DNA of 34,311 nt, from the NCBI GenBank assembly GCA_011620375.1, contig WOZH01000052.1, positions 1 to 34,311 on the forward strand, given 5' to 3'. The position numbers and the translations under genes were made by a program. How positions within the stretch are numbered: the first letter of the stretch is position 1; every line of letters begins with the position of its first letter. The notes below the pieces were generated by a model that had not been told where the DNA came from, did not search any database, and was given only the letters and a program-made list of their open reading frames with translations. Shown here piece by piece: positions 17,670 to 28,649 of the stretch. The stretch is from Acholeplasmataceae bacterium (lineage in GTDB: Bacteria > Bacillota_I > Bacilli_A > Acholeplasmatales > Acholeplasmataceae).

Positions 17670-18608
17670 TCACTCTCCTGTTATTCCTACTCTATCTATA
17701 CCTTCAATAAACCACCGTTGCATAATGAAATAAACAATTAACATCGGTGCGATAATCAACATAGTTGCAGCCATACGAATGGCTTCATTCGCGTAATTGA
17801 TCGCTTCTGAACTTCCTAATATAGCACTATATTCGGACACGAAATCTGCTAACCTCATCTGCAATGTTTCCACACCGTTACCCAAAAACAATGTCGATAT
17901 ATATGTTTCATTCCAATACCACACAAAACTAAATAGGAAACTTGTGACAAATGATGGTATGGATAGCGGAATAGCTATTTTGAAATAGATGTATAGTCTA
18001 CCAGCACCATCTATTTGGGCAGCTTCATCTAACACTTTGGGTATCATTCTATAAAACTGATAAAAGATGAGAATGAATATCGCTGAATTCAATCCTTGTC
18101 CAAATGTCGCCGGCAATATAATTGACCATATGGTCTCCAATATACCCATATTAAAGAATAATACGTATTTAGGAATCATTGTGACTTGTGGGGGAATGAT
18201 GTATGTGGCAATCACAAAACCCATCAATAACTTCTTCAACGGAAAATTAAATCTAGCAAACCCATAACCGATCAGTGATGCAATAAACGTTTGTATAATG
18301 GCCGGCACTAATGTCACGGTTAAACTTGATCCCATCGTTTTAAAATATTTTAATACAATGAACGCATCTTGATAATTTTTAAAATATAATGATGTCGGTA
18401 CTTGATTGACCATCGGATTCAATAAATCTTCTAGGCTTTGGAAACTAAAAGATATCATGTGAAGCAAAGGGTATAAGTAAACAAAACCAATGACGATCAG
18501 CAACAAATAAATCAGTATTTTAAAAACCAAACCATCAGTCATTTTATAACCAAACAACATGCGTTTGATATGATTCTTATCAATTGTTCTTAATTTTTCG
18601 ACCATCAC
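17670..18608 (-). CDS. ABC sugar permease, MalG type (second pair)
   Basis: About 312 residues with six predicted membrane segments and the cytoplasmic EAA loop DEAAQIDGAGRLYIYFKIAIPL, the site where the ATPase docks. The MalG-type C-terminus ends FIEGIDRVGITGE. Two starts are possible: GTG at 18608, or ATG at 18605 overlapping the upstream stop as TGATG; they differ by one codon. It pairs with the MalF-type permease directly upstream and probably imports oligosaccharides produced by the adjacent GH144 lipoprotein. Confidence 0.9.
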   Translation of the reverse strand: MMVEKLRTIDKNHIKRMLFGYKMTDGLVFKILIYLLLIVIGFVYLYPLLHMISFSFQSLEDLLNPMVNQVPTSLYFKNYQDAFIVLKYFKTMGSSLTVTLVPAIIQTFIASLIGYGFARFNFPLKKLLMGFVIATYIIPPQVTMIPKYVLFFNMGILETIWSIILPATFGQGLNSAIFILIFYQFYRMIPKVLDEAAQIDGAGRLYIYFKIAIPLSIPSFVTSFLFSFVWYWNETYISTLFLGNGVETLQMRLADFVSEYSAILGSSEAINYANEAIRMAATMLIIAPMLIVYFIMQRWFIEGIDRVGITGE

Positions 18609-19594
18609 CGTTTACCAACCTTTCTTTTTTTAGGTTTCTTATCAGGATTTTTCTGATATGAAATGAGTAAAGCGGTAATTGCCAACAATAAGGCAACAAT
18701 CATGAAATAAATCCATGCCAATGCAGCAGAATAACCATATCCTCTCGACGTGTCAAACATCAGTGTTTGAATATGTTTGATCACGCTGTTTGTAGAGAAT
18801 GTAGACAGCATGACAATGGTATAAATTGCACTGACGAGAACAATACTTTTTAAAGATGGTAACGTAATCTTCCAAAATGATTCCCAAGGTGATGCGCCAT
18901 CAATTTGAGCGGCTTCATATATCTCAGCATCGATCTTTTGCAGTCCAGCCAAAAACAAGACAATTTGTACACCCGAAAACCAAAGAATAATGATGATTTG
19001 TGAAAATAAATCTGTTATAGGTGTCGCTAAAAAAGGTGGTAAAGCCGTTTCGATAGTCTCAATGATAGCTAATTCTTGCACGAGTGGAATGGTACCTGCA
19101 TCCTGTTGTAAAAATTCATTGATAACCGGACCACTCACGATGATTACTGGTAAAAAATAAATTGATCTAAAGAAACCTCTCAATTTGATTTTTTGATTTA
19201 GTAATATCGCAATCAGCATGGACACTATTAAAATAATCGGCACTTGTAAAATCAAACCAGTCACGAACGATTGAACATAGGTGATAAAATCTAAATCAGT
19301 CGTAAAAATTCGGATATAGTTTTGGAAACCAACCAGTTCGAATTGTATCCCTTGTCCACCTGTAATTGTCACCTTATTTAAACTGTAATAAAACGAACTC
19401 GCCAGTGGATATACAGTTAAAAATAAGAAACCAACAATCCAAACAGAAATAAACATGTAACCCATCCATGCTTCACGCATCTTATTGGTGATTGGTTGAT
19501 GAAATTTTTTGAACCAAATGATCTCTTTCTTAGTGACCGTAATCCATGCATTATGAGTGAAAAAATGGCCAATCTGCTTTATGAGACGCTTCAT
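18605..19594 (-). CDS. ABC sugar permease, MalF type (second pair)
   Basis: 329 residues. A cytoplasmic N-terminal stretch of about 45 residues is followed by six membrane segments and an EAA loop (YEAAQIDGASPWESFWKITLPS). The ATG overlaps the DUF5696 gene's stop by four bases (ATGA), with GAGGTGG upstream. The very basic C-terminus (KNPDKKPKKRKVGKR) is cytoplasmic. It forms a heterodimer with the following MalG-type gene. No binding protein lies directly beside this pair, so it may share one of the two encoded at 25631-30101. Confidence 0.9.
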   Translation of the reverse strand: MKRLIKQIGHFFTHNAWITVTKKEIIWFKKFHQPITNKMREAWMGYMFISVWIVGFLFLTVYPLASSFYYSLNKVTITGGQGIQFELVGFQNYIRIFTTDLDFITYVQSFVTGLILQVPIILIVSMLIAILLNQKIKLRGFFRSIYFLPVIIVSGPVINEFLQQDAGTIPLVQELAIIETIETALPPFLATPITDLFSQIIIILWFSGVQIVLFLAGLQKIDAEIYEAAQIDGASPWESFWKITLPSLKSIVLVSAIYTIVMLSTFSTNSVIKHIQTLMFDTSRGYGYSAALAWIYFMIVALLLAITALLISYQKNPDKKPKKRKVGKR

Positions 19595-21843
19595 GATACC
19601 ACCTCATAACTCATTGCAGCGACATCGGTGCCAGCATCGGTGTAATCATTGCCAGAATAGTTTACATAAATTATGGTGCCATTAGAATATGTGTTTTTAA
19701 CAAACCCAATATCAAGAATTTCTCTTGCGACAAATGTCGCGCCTATAACGCTAGAAAGCGCGTCGTTGACGTATGCATATTGCATCATGATCTGTGCTTT
19801 CCAATCTTCATATCGCGATGTAAAAATATAACTTGATCCTGTATCTAACAATAAATATGCCGATTCATATGTTAGATAAAATGATGGATAAACATGATAA
19901 TCAATCATCCGCAATAATTCATTGGTTGTATTTGAGAAAAAATTGCTAGCCCTGCCATAAACGGTTGGATATCCCGACAATGCAATACTATAAAACGGTA
20001 CTGTATCATTAAATTTACTTTGTTGGCTGGAATACATCGGTATGTCATAAATCATATCAGCATACCATAAGTAACTAAATGGTGAAGTCACGGCAATCTC
20101 ATCAGCAATTCGTGATAATGCTTGGATATAAGCAATATTTTCAGAGCGACTAGCGGTGGTTGTGAAATCCGTATAAAGCATATCACTCATCGCGTCAAAA
20201 GACAGTTTGTCGACACCGTAATTTTGCATTTTTTGATAATCGCTTGCCAGTGCATCAATGGCATTATTTAAATTATAAACATAGTTATTATCATTAGCAC
20301 TAATGATTTCCTTGCTGATGGTTTGTGCCATCTTTTTTGTGCTGACCGATGTATTATCAACTGCTACATAAGGGTATGATACCGTATAGTAAATTGACGC
20401 TTTATCTTCATCTTGACTATTGAGATTTACAAATTCTGCTTTTGATCCAACTTTTCTTTCAAATGACGTATAGTTCGGACTTTGATAACTAAATCCACCC
20501 TTACCGTAGCCATGATATGTAATATCCAAATGGGCAATATCGTTTTCTATTAATTCATCAATGATGGTTTGTAGTTGTTCGACTGTGGTCATTGAAAATG
20601 TCTTTCTACCAATTAAAGCAGATTTGTTTTCAGCTGCTAGCACATCCAAATGCAAGCTGATTGCTGTCATGGCCCTCTGTTTTTCTAATTGGTACATATC
20701 AACCAAATAAGTTTGAAAAGTATTAGCCATACCTACATAATTAGCATCATCATTTTCCAAAAATGTATATGTTTGTTTGATATCATAATGATTCATGCTA
20801 CTTTGGACTAATCGAATACTGCTGGTTTGACTTTGATTCAAATATTGTGTGTAGCTTGACCTAAATTCATACGTTACATACGTCCAATTCATATCGGACT
20901 GGTTTTGAGAAGGCACATGCGTAAGGATTGCATTGCCGGCACCACTCTCAATCATAGCTAAAAATCCATTTTGATTAACACCGTGAACCATACCGTAGAC
21001 GTTCGCATATAAATATGCTTCAGCACTCCTTTGATTTAGACCTAAATCAGCACCATAGAACCGTTTACTATAAACAGATTTCCCTTTCATATCATCCGTT
21101 CTAATAAGTGCGCCTATGCCATCTGGCACCATGATGTATCCCGGTGTTCTCATGCGTTTCGTAGCGCCAAAGAAAGGAAATAGCGTCATGCTGGCAAGCG
21201 GTGTATTTTCCACGTCAGAAATACTATCTGCAGGCACTTCATAATGAAGTCCATCTTGATCAATATAAACATAAAGATCAAGTTCAACTTTCGAAATACT
21301 AAATTTAATGTGGGATCGATATCCAACACGACCATCGGTTAGTTCTTGATAATCAAATGTCGTTCCAGCCGAGAAAAATGATTCTTCTCTCGTATTAGTT
21401 CCAACAAAATAATTAATGATGACAGGTGAGTCAAATTTATTTTGCCATGTCGGATTACTGCCAACATCGCCTTCATCATATAACGGGTTTTCAGGATCAA
21501 AATAATCATAGTTGAATGTTGATCCCCAAATATAACCCGTCGCTAAATTAACAATTCTAAACGATAGATTTGATGTATCGACATAGAGTTCAATATTAGC
21601 AATTGCATTCGCACCTAAATACGTGTATCCATCTAGTGTAACATACGGATTACTTGCAATCTCATTTGTTTCTTCTTGCGTATATTTATTTGATCGCAAG
21701 CTAGAAGTTGAAGGTGCAATGCTTGTTGATGAATAAACCTCATCTGCCGTTTGGTTACTCACTTGTGCATAAGCATACATGGTAACAAACACCATTGTTG
21801 TGACAACCATAAGGATCAACATGAGTTTTTTTAAGATGTTCAT
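19591..21843 (-). CDS. DUF5696-domain secreted protein, TIM-barrel-like C-terminal half
   Basis: 750 residues with an N-terminal signal peptide or anchor ending near AYAQ. Residues about 60-380 are beta-rich and contain GYIMVPDGIGALIRTDD, a hallmark of DUF5696 proteins. Residues about 390-690 alternate strands and helices like a glycosidase TIM barrel (SLHLDVLAAE, DITYHGYGKGG, KLSFDAMSDMLY, SYLWYADMIYD). DUF5696 has no assigned function that I know of; members commonly sit beside sugar ABC importers and YIP1 proteins in Firmicutes. Catalytic residues cannot be named with confidence. The gene overlaps both neighbours by four bases, implying fixed stoichiometry with the NHL/YIP1 protein and the permeases. 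An extracellular glycosidase or an importer accessory are the main possibilities. Confidence 0.75.
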   Translation of the reverse strand: MNILKKLMLILMVVTTMVFVTMYAYAQVSNQTADEVYSSTSIAPSTSSLRSNKYTQEETNEIASNPYVTLDGYTYLGANAIANIELYVDTSNLSFRIVNLATGYIWGSTFNYDYFDPENPLYDEGDVGSNPTWQNKFDSPVIINYFVGTNTREESFFSAGTTFDYQELTDGRVGYRSHIKFSISKVELDLYVYIDQDGLHYEVPADSISDVENTPLASMTLFPFFGATKRMRTPGYIMVPDGIGALIRTDDMKGKSVYSKRFYGADLGLNQRSAEAYLYANVYGMVHGVNQNGFLAMIESGAGNAILTHVPSQNQSDMNWTYVTYEFRSSYTQYLNQSQTSSIRLVQSSMNHYDIKQTYTFLENDDANYVGMANTFQTYLVDMYQLEKQRAMTAISLHLDVLAAENKSALIGRKTFSMTTVEQLQTIIDELIENDIAHLDITYHGYGKGGFSYQSPNYTSFERKVGSKAEFVNLNSQDEDKASIYYTVSYPYVAVDNTSVSTKKMAQTISKEIISANDNNYVYNLNNAIDALASDYQKMQNYGVDKLSFDAMSDMLYTDFTTTASRSENIAYIQALSRIADEIAVTSPFSYLWYADMIYDIPMYSSQQSKFNDTVPFYSIALSGYPTVYGRASNFFSNTTNELLRMIDYHVYPSFYLTYESAYLLLDTGSSYIFTSRYEDWKAQIMMQYAYVNDALSSVIGATFVAREILDIGFVKNTYSNGTIIYVNYSGNDYTDAGTDVAAMSYEVVS

Positions 21844-23828
21844 CTCAACAACACCTCCCTAATAATACCTGTGACGTAATCAAACATTTGACTGGTTAAT
21901 AGATAAATTAAGAACAACATAAGTGCAATCATCACCATGGTGAATATCGTTAATAAAATATTTTTGATGAGTTCTGATACTGAATAATTATGAATTTCTT
22001 TAATCATAATAACAATCAACAGTCCCGTCCACATATTTCTAATAAACAGTGAAGCATTATAAATGAATAATTCATTTTGAGTCAAGACATTGCTCACTAA
22101 AACAATTGGCAAGGTCATAATAATATATGGTGCGAATGCATATGCCGTTGAAATATAAATATCCTTAAACCATCCCTCACCATCGTTAAGGGTACTTATC
22201 AAATAATTCGAAAAGATAAATAAGATTAAAAGGCCTAATACGAGTGCCGTATGCCTGAAAAAGTTAAAACTTTCAATATCACTTGTTCTAAAGATAAAGG
22301 ACGTTAAATAAATTGAAACAATCGATAAAATGACAATGATAACATATAGAATATTAGCCGATAGGTAGGATGCTTTATGACGGTGTTTAATTTCATAATA
22401 TGTATCCAATGGGTGCCTAAAAATCAGCATTAAAAGGGATAGTTCCTGGAAGATTTTTACTTGATTAACCCTTTTTTTCACCACTCTAATAGGTTCATAG
22501 ATCTGGTAGTGTGCATCGACTGTTTTCAAAGCTTTATTTAAAACAATGAAGGCAATCATAACAATCAACAAAGTGCCAATATAATTTTGTAGCCAATCAT
22601 ATCTGATTTGCCAAAAGGCATCAGAATAACCACCTCGATCATAGGCAATCAGATAATATTCTAATGCGCCTCTATAATCCGTTTGGCGATACAGTGCTCT
22701 AGCGATAGAACTATTGGCGAGGGCAAAGACGCTATTCATTCGCAAGACTTCTTCCCATTGCTCAATATTATAAATGCCATTCTTAAAATCAATTAAACCC
22801 TGATGCACCATCGCAGCAAATTCAGAACGTTCCAATATTTGTATTTGATTTGTTCCTTTATCTAATATATAGATGTGATAATTAGAATCGATTGCAATAT
22901 CTACTGGATTAACAAACAACCCCAGTACCCTGCCACCCTCATCGAGACCACCAAAACTAAAAATGAGATTGCCATAACTATCGTATTCAGAAATAATTCC
23001 TTCCGATGATAATGAAAAAATATTTTCAAAATCATTGATGGTCAAACTCACTAATGAATTTTCAGTGGTACTAGACAAAATAACTGATGATGAAATGTTA
23101 TATTTATTCAGTTGATCAGGTTTCGTGTGACTGACCGTATAAACTGATCCAAGGTCATCCAATGCGACATTAGTTGGTGATACAGGAATGTTTTTAGCAA
23201 ATTCGACACCAAAGTAATTAGCAACATTTTGATACCACGACATGCTTGTATCATTTGTTGCGAAAAAACTTAAAAACTCACCCGTATAACTCAATTGAAT
23301 CAAACCACCGGTCGAGCCTTCTCCGACGACATACATCACGTCTCTCGGACCAACCGTAACTTTAAGTGGAACAAATGGTGATTGTTCACCAAATATCGGT
23401 TCTGTTGGTCTTCCAAATGTATCTATTAAGACGCCTAATGCATCATATTTATAAACGACGCGATCCCCTTTGTCGGCGACAAAAATATTACCCGAATCAT
23501 CAACGTGAACACCAGTTGGTGTATTCAAACCATCCACGATGATTTCACTTTGATTATTTTGATCAACTTTTAATATACGGTGATTACCCGTATCTGCAAT
23601 GTACATATAATCATCTTTAATGTACATATCTTCGGGATTACTTAAACTGTAAGCCGTATCAAAATAACCAGCAGGTTCATAAGCGGTTTGGGTTTCAATA
23701 CGACGGTTTTTGGGTCCAATTGTATATGTCTTATAAGGTGTCGATGATGTCGTAACGGCTTGGACGTTCATATTTGGAACGATGAGGATGATGGCTGCAA
23801 GACATATAAAAATTAACATTTTCTTCAT
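21840..23828 (-). CDS. NHL beta-propeller / YIP1 membrane protein of the importer operon
   Basis: 662 residues. A signal peptide is followed by an extracellular region, about 45-330, of NHL-type propeller repeats (MYIADTGNHRILKVD, IFVADKGDRVVYKYD, IYILDKGTNQIQILE). A short TPR-like helical stretch (LYRQTDYRGALEYYLIAYDRGG) leads to a membrane segment near 420 (IGTLLIVMIAFIVL). The C-terminus is a YIP1-type domain, about 450-660, with about five membrane spans (FRHPLDTYYEIKHRHK marks its start). The ATG has GGAGG upstream, and the stop overlaps the DUF5696 start. The architecture recurs beside sugar ABC importers but has no established role; a scaffold or sensor at the outer membrane face is an inference. 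Confidence 0.8.
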   Translation of the reverse strand: MKKMLIFICLAAIILIVPNMNVQAVTTSSTPYKTYTIGPKNRRIETQTAYEPAGYFDTAYSLSNPEDMYIKDDYMYIADTGNHRILKVDQNNQSEIIVDGLNTPTGVHVDDSGNIFVADKGDRVVYKYDALGVLIDTFGRPTEPIFGEQSPFVPLKVTVGPRDVMYVVGEGSTGGLIQLSYTGEFLSFFATNDTSMSWYQNVANYFGVEFAKNIPVSPTNVALDDLGSVYTVSHTKPDQLNKYNISSSVILSSTTENSLVSLTINDFENIFSLSSEGIISEYDSYGNLIFSFGGLDEGGRVLGLFVNPVDIAIDSNYHIYILDKGTNQIQILERSEFAAMVHQGLIDFKNGIYNIEQWEEVLRMNSVFALANSSIARALYRQTDYRGALEYYLIAYDRGGYSDAFWQIRYDWLQNYIGTLLIVMIAFIVLNKALKTVDAHYQIYEPIRVVKKRVNQVKIFQELSLLMLIFRHPLDTYYEIKHRHKASYLSANILYVIIVILSIVSIYLTSFIFRTSDIESFNFFRHTALVLGLLILFIFSNYLISTLNDGEGWFKDIYISTAYAFAPYIIMTLPIVLVSNVLTQNELFIYNASLFIRNMWTGLLIVIMIKEIHNYSVSELIKNILLTIFTMVMIALMLFLIYLLTSQMFDYVTGIIREVLLR

Positions 23829-23839
23829 ATGATTGCCTC

Positions 23840-24712
23840 CTACTTAATACCTGAATGCGCCATGGTGTTCATGACATTCTTTTGAAGAATGATGAAGATC
23901 ACTAAATTAGGCACAAACATAATCAATGCAGCAGCAGCTGCCATACCTTGTCCAGCAACCGTATTGGTTGACGTCGTGAGCGTAGACATATAAAAAGCAA
24001 AGGTCTTGAGACTTTCATTGTTTATATAATTAGTTGATGTTTCCACATTATTCCATACAGATTGAAAAGACACGATTGCGATAGTCGCGAGCGCTGGTTT
24101 AATAAGTGGCAAAATAACCTTATAATAAATCTGAAAATCTGTGGCACCATCCATGCGTGCCGCCTCTAATAACTCATTAGGAATCTGATCAATAAACTGT
24201 TTGATTAGGAACAATCCAACCGGGATGGCTAATCCTGGAAAAATATGTACCCAGAATGTATCAATTAATCCCAGATTTTGAATGATAATGTATCGTGGAA
24301 TGACGACGGCTGCTCCGACAAACATGAGCGCAATATTGTTTGCGAGCATCAGTATCTTCTTTAATTTAAAATCTAGTTTAGATAGCGCAAAACCAGCAAT
24401 ACTACTGACAAATATGGATAACACGACAACCACTAAAGAGATGATAATACTATTAAATAAATACCTTGCCATCGGTACGCCAGTGGTTGAAGTAACAGCA
24501 AACAAATCAACGAAGTTCTCTATCGAAGGATTTCTAACAAAAAATTTAGGTGGCCATTCAAACAATTCGGTCAATGGTTTAAAGGCGTGATTAAATATAT
24601 AGACAATGGGTAGTGACATAAAGAGTGCTACTGGTATTAAAATCAGTAAGAATTTAATTTGCCCTCTTCCAAATGATTGAGGGTTAATCTTCGTGGCATG
24701 GTAAGAAGCCAT
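23840..24712 (-). CDS. ABC sugar permease, MalG type (first pair)
   Basis: 290 residues with six membrane spans and the EAA loop LLEAARMDGATDFQIYYKVILPL. The start lies two bases after the stop of the MalF-type partner, with GAGGGA as ribosome site. The C-terminus (KNVMNTMAHSGIK) is typical of MalG-type subunits. It works with the product of 24715-25638 and a separately encoded ATPase. Confidence 0.9.
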   Translation of the reverse strand: MASYHATKINPQSFGRGQIKFLLILIPVALFMSLPIVYIFNHAFKPLTELFEWPPKFFVRNPSIENFVDLFAVTSTTGVPMARYLFNSIIISLVVVVLSIFVSSIAGFALSKLDFKLKKILMLANNIALMFVGAAVVIPRYIIIQNLGLIDTFWVHIFPGLAIPVGLFLIKQFIDQIPNELLEAARMDGATDFQIYYKVILPLIKPALATIAIVSFQSVWNNVETSTNYINNESLKTFAFYMSTLTTSTNTVAGQGMAAAAALIMFVPNLVIFIILQKNVMNTMAHSGIK

Positions 24713-24714
24713 AG

Positions 24715-25638
24715 TTAATCCCTCTCTCCAAATAATTTAAAAGCAACTCTGCTAAACAGGTAAACTAAGATTAATAAAATCACTGAGACTGCAGCTGCAT
24801 ATCCCATGTCATATCGAATAAAACCATAGTCATCGATATGTGTGACAATGAGTTGCCCAGCATTTTGTGGTGTCGGGTTTTGACCCGACAGCTGTACGCC
24901 AATAGATCCAGCATTGAAAGTTGCTACCAAACTCATCACAGCGCCAAATAACATTTGTGGTTTCATGGAAGGAATGGTAATAAAAAATATCTCTTGAAAT
25001 TTATTTTTCATGCCATCAACATATGCTGCTTCATATAACGTTTGATCAATATTTAAAACACCAGCTAGCATCGCTAAGAAGCCAATACCCATACTGCTCC
25101 ATAATGTAACAATAATCATGATGATCATTAAATAGGCAGGATTGGTTAGCCATTGGATGGGCTGTTGGATAATGTCAAGATTCAATAAGATCGCATTCAA
25201 ATATCCTTTGGCATCACCAGAGAATATAATGCGCCACATGACAGCCATGGCTACGCCTGCTGTCATGGATGGTGAATAAATGACTAAGGCTAGCACAGTT
25301 CTGATTTTGGGTGCTACCTGTGCAAGTAACCACGCCAAAAAGAAACCTAGCATGTAGCCAACCGGTCCGACAATAAGTGCAAACGTCACCGTATTGGGTA
25401 TGACATTTTGCATGAAAATATCATCTGTTGTAAACAGCGAAATATAATTATCTAATCCAGCCCATGTCGGTCTTGATAATAAATCAAAGGTTGTCAAAGA
25501 CAATAACATACCCATAGCAACCGGAATCACAATAAATGTTAAGAAAGCAAGGACATATGGCAAAATAAATAAATTACCAGTTACCTCTTCTTTTCCAAAA
25601 TGCCATCGCGATTTTTTTGATTTCAGTTGACTAGTCAT
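24715..25638 (-). CDS. ABC sugar permease, MalF type (first pair)
   Basis: About 307 residues with six membrane spans; the EAA loop is recognisable but divergent ([23 protein letters not shown]). I place the start at the ATG at 25638, because AGGTGAG lies seven bases upstream; a GTG at 25647 is also in frame but has no proper site. The ATG overlaps the preceding gene's stop (ATGACTAG), implying coupled translation with the CBM-fused binding protein, its probable partner. Confidence 0.88.
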   Translation of the reverse strand: MTSQLKSKKSRWHFGKEEVTGNLFILPYVLAFLTFIVIPVAMGMLLSLTTFDLLSRPTWAGLDNYISLFTTDDIFMQNVIPNTVTFALIVGPVGYMLGFFLAWLLAQVAPKIRTVLALVIYSPSMTAGVAMAVMWRIIFSGDAKGYLNAILLNLDIIQQPIQWLTNPAYLMIIMIIVTLWSSMGIGFLAMLAGVLNIDQTLYEAAYVDGMKNKFQEIFFITIPSMKPQMLFGAVMSLVATFNAGSIGVQLSGQNPTPQNAGQLIVTHIDDYGFIRYDMGYAAAVSVILLILVYLFSRVAFKLFGERD

Positions 25639-28624
25639 TTTGCTCACCTACCCAATAAACGAGTGTTTGCTTTGTCGGCAGCAAGTAATTCTTAAGGACT
25701 TCACCTTTTTTATTAATATAACCAAATTCGATCATCTTTCTAGTGATTTCTTTATCGATAATAATCGATGAATCTTCAATCGCAGTTCTAACATTTTCGC
25801 CATCATAAACGACTTTATTCCAGATGTTTGATATTTCTCTTTCAAGCATATAGCTTGCTGGTGTCTTCGCTGTATCAAAAATCCATTGCCATTGTTCCAT
25901 AAAGACATCTTGATGATCTTTTTGCCATGACAGTTGTTGGAACGCTTCGTAGTTTGATGTATTCCACATATACTCAGAACCCATCGCATTAATTAAGTTA
26001 TTAGAATAAGCGATTTGGGTTTCTGTAGATGTCCACCATTTTAAAAATTCCCATGACTCTTCGGGGTAATCACTATTATTAAAAATCATCGCTGATGTAG
26101 ATGATCCGTCAAATGTACGATCCACGATGCCTTCCTCATTTTCAACACCTGGTAATAAAGCAATGTCCCACAAACCGGCGATTTCTGGTGCGGCATTTAG
26201 CAATTGGATATACATACCAAAATCGCCTATACCCATCGGAATATTACCATATCTGAATTCATTAAAGAAACTACCGACTTCTAGTGGCAAACTATATATG
26301 TTATATAAATTTGTCATAAATGTGATCGCATCAATCGTTTTTGGATCATCTAAAGCAGATGATAAAACATCTTCTGAATACGTCACACCGCCAAATTGAT
26401 AAATATAAGGCATCGTACTAACAAATCCTTTAAATGAATTAGTTCCTGATAGTTGGGAATAGAAATTCATGCCAAATCGCTGTATCTCAGGTAAGACGTC
26501 GATGACTTCTTGCCATGTGTCAGGCACGCCAAAATTAAGCGCGTTAATGATATCTGTTCTATAAAATAAGAAATAGAAATTTTGTGTTTCTGGTAGTGCA
26601 TAAACACCTTCTTGATAAATCAACTGTGTAAATGCACCGGGATAAAATCTTTCTGAGATTGTTCTAAAATCATCGAATTGCGATATGTCATAAGCTGCAC
26701 CACGAATGGCAAAATCATAGGGCCGCCATCCTGAAATACCCATTGCAATATCAGGGTTTGCACCAGATGATGTTGATAAAATAAGCTTGTCCTCTGAAGA
26801 CATAATCGATATATTGACCTTTATCCCCGTCTCTGGAGTGAATTCAGCGTCCACCATTTGCTGCATGAGGTTGACATATTGTCGCGATCTATTAACCCAT
26901 ATTTCAATCGTTTCTTCACCATCTGTTTGTGATTGATCTTGATTGAAAAATGATAGTACAAACCGTTTGATGCCAATCCATAAACGTACGAAAAAATTCG
27001 CTCTTGCGTTTGGTAAATCCGCATCGACAGTATGAATATAAATCATATCAATACTCAATGGTGACTCTATTGATAGCGGTAGAATGACACCCAATGTTTG
27101 CATAATCGAATTTGATCCCGTTGCGAGTTTATCAAGATTTTTAGGAACATCATTAGGCGTTGCACTGAGATCATATAGCCATTCATAAGCTATTTTCAAC
27201 CCCGCAGCTACTTCAGATGATTTGCTTGTGTGATTAAGTGTTTGCCACATCTGATAACTGTTTTCTAATATCTCGGCATATTGTGCTAAATCGCTTTGTA
27301 GGGATGGTATATATGTCACGATATCCCATTCACGATCCTCATCGATATTGTTTCCGGTCAATTTCTTAATATCAATTGCAAGGCTGTTAATCGCTTTCAT
27401 GACATAATCGATATTTTGATAAATCTCTAAAAAAGGCGATGCATTCGCTTTTAAACTAATTTGATGAGTCCCCGCTTCTAAATAAAATGACAACTTCTCT
27501 CCATCTGCGGAAGATAACGTGACATTCTGCCATTTACTGCTATAGTCAAAAGGGATTGTCAACGCCTCGACAAATGGCGTTTCGCCATCAATTGTCAAAG
27601 CTCTAAAGACGCTTGCATTGGTCTTAGTCATTAAAGCTTTTAATGTTATTTGATACCATCCTGTCGTTTCGACGTTTACATCATAATACAACGTCTGACC
27701 AGATGTATCATAATTGGAACCATCAATAATATTTAATTTACTGCCGGTTAAACCAAACGGTGAAACTGATGGCTCTTTATTGGTACCATACCTAATCGAT
27801 ATAGAATTCTTCAAAGTTGGATTTTCAGCTTCCATGCTGATTAATGATGGTTCTTGGTTTTGCACATCAGGATGCATATTGATGTATTCGTTGTAGTCAA
27901 TATACGTGACCTGTGGTCCAATATAAATTTGTCCGATCATCGCTAGACCTTGTGTTAACCTAATGGTTGCTGTATGATCACCAGCATCTAATTTAATCAA
28001 TAAGGGATCGGGTTGAATTCTCGCGGCATCCTGCAAATATGTTGTCAGCCATTGATGAGATTGCGTCGCTTGTGGCATGATATCATTGCCATAGCGATCA
28101 GCAAAAAAATATGTCGGTGTCGTCCAGACAGTATTAATAACGATTTGATTTAACTCATAATATTGAAACTCATCATCAATGATGACTTCCATATTGATTG
28201 GGTTAATCGTGTTCGTCAATGAATAATAATCAAATTTCAGCGTGTAAAGGCCGGTGTCATCAACATGGATGTTAAAAGAAAATGAGGGATCCTCTGCAAG
28301 TTCATCAAATGTGAGTACCTGATTGGTTATATCGGAATTGATATACGTGTCATACCCCTGATTATCGCCAATGAGATAACCGTCTGAAATAGATAAAAAA
28401 TCAAGGGGTTTAATCGTAGTTGAAAAATCAATATCCGATCTCAACCCCTGTGATTTCCAAGTTTCAAGCTGTGTAGAATACTCACTGGATACCACATATG
28501 TATTACTCATTTCGGTACGCTGTGAATCTTCATTGTTAACTTGCCATACACCCGCATAAATTTGATGATTAAACAGGATGATTAAGTTGATGAGTAAAAA
28601 ACTAAAAATTAGTAATTTTTTCAC
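25631..28624 (-). CDS. Solute-binding protein fused to N-terminal carbohydrate-binding-like domains
   Basis: 997 residues, about twice the normal size of a sugar-binding protein. In order: signal peptide (to about residue 24, no lipobox); beta-sandwich domain about 60-250 ([19 protein letters not shown]); second CBM35-like domain about 265-405 ([30 protein letters not shown]); a helical linker; then an extracellular solute-binding domain about 565-960 ([39 protein letters not shown]). The start is GTG at 28624 with GGGAG upstream. The fusion suggests one polypeptide that holds polymer and hands oligosaccharide to the permeases. How it stays at the cell surface is unclear; the N-terminal segment may remain as an anchor. 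Confidence 0.85.
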   Translation of the reverse strand: MKKLLIFSFLLINLIILFNHQIYAGVWQVNNEDSQRTEMSNTYVVSSEYSTQLETWKSQGLRSDIDFSTTIKPLDFLSISDGYLIGDNQGYDTYINSDITNQVLTFDELAEDPSFSFNIHVDDTGLYTLKFDYYSLTNTINPINMEVIIDDEFQYYELNQIVINTVWTTPTYFFADRYGNDIMPQATQSHQWLTTYLQDAARIQPDPLLIKLDAGDHTATIRLTQGLAMIGQIYIGPQVTYIDYNEYINMHPDVQNQEPSLISMEAENPTLKNSISIRYGTNKEPSVSPFGLTGSKLNIIDGSNYDTSGQTLYYDVNVETTGWYQITLKALMTKTNASVFRALTIDGETPFVEALTIPFDYSSKWQNVTLSSADGEKLSFYLEAGTHQISLKANASPFLEIYQNIDYVMKAINSLAIDIKKLTGNNIDEDREWDIVTYIPSLQSDLAQYAEILENSYQMWQTLNHTSKSSEVAAGLKIAYEWLYDLSATPNDVPKNLDKLATGSNSIMQTLGVILPLSIESPLSIDMIYIHTVDADLPNARANFFVRLWIGIKRFVLSFFNQDQSQTDGEETIEIWVNRSRQYVNLMQQMVDAEFTPETGIKVNISIMSSEDKLILSTSSGANPDIAMGISGWRPYDFAIRGAAYDISQFDDFRTISERFYPGAFTQLIYQEGVYALPETQNFYFLFYRTDIINALNFGVPDTWQEVIDVLPEIQRFGMNFYSQLSGTNSFKGFVSTMPYIYQFGGVTYSEDVLSSALDDPKTIDAITFMTNLYNIYSLPLEVGSFFNEFRYGNIPMGIGDFGMYIQLLNAAPEIAGLWDIALLPGVENEEGIVDRTFDGSSTSAMIFNNSDYPEESWEFLKWWTSTETQIAYSNNLINAMGSEYMWNTSNYEAFQQLSWQKDHQDVFMEQWQWIFDTAKTPASYMLEREISNIWNKVVYDGENVRTAIEDSSIIIDKEITRKMIEFGYINKKGEVLKNYLLPTKQTLVYWVGEQND

Positions 28625-28649
28625 TTAATATCTCCCTTATGACGTTATT

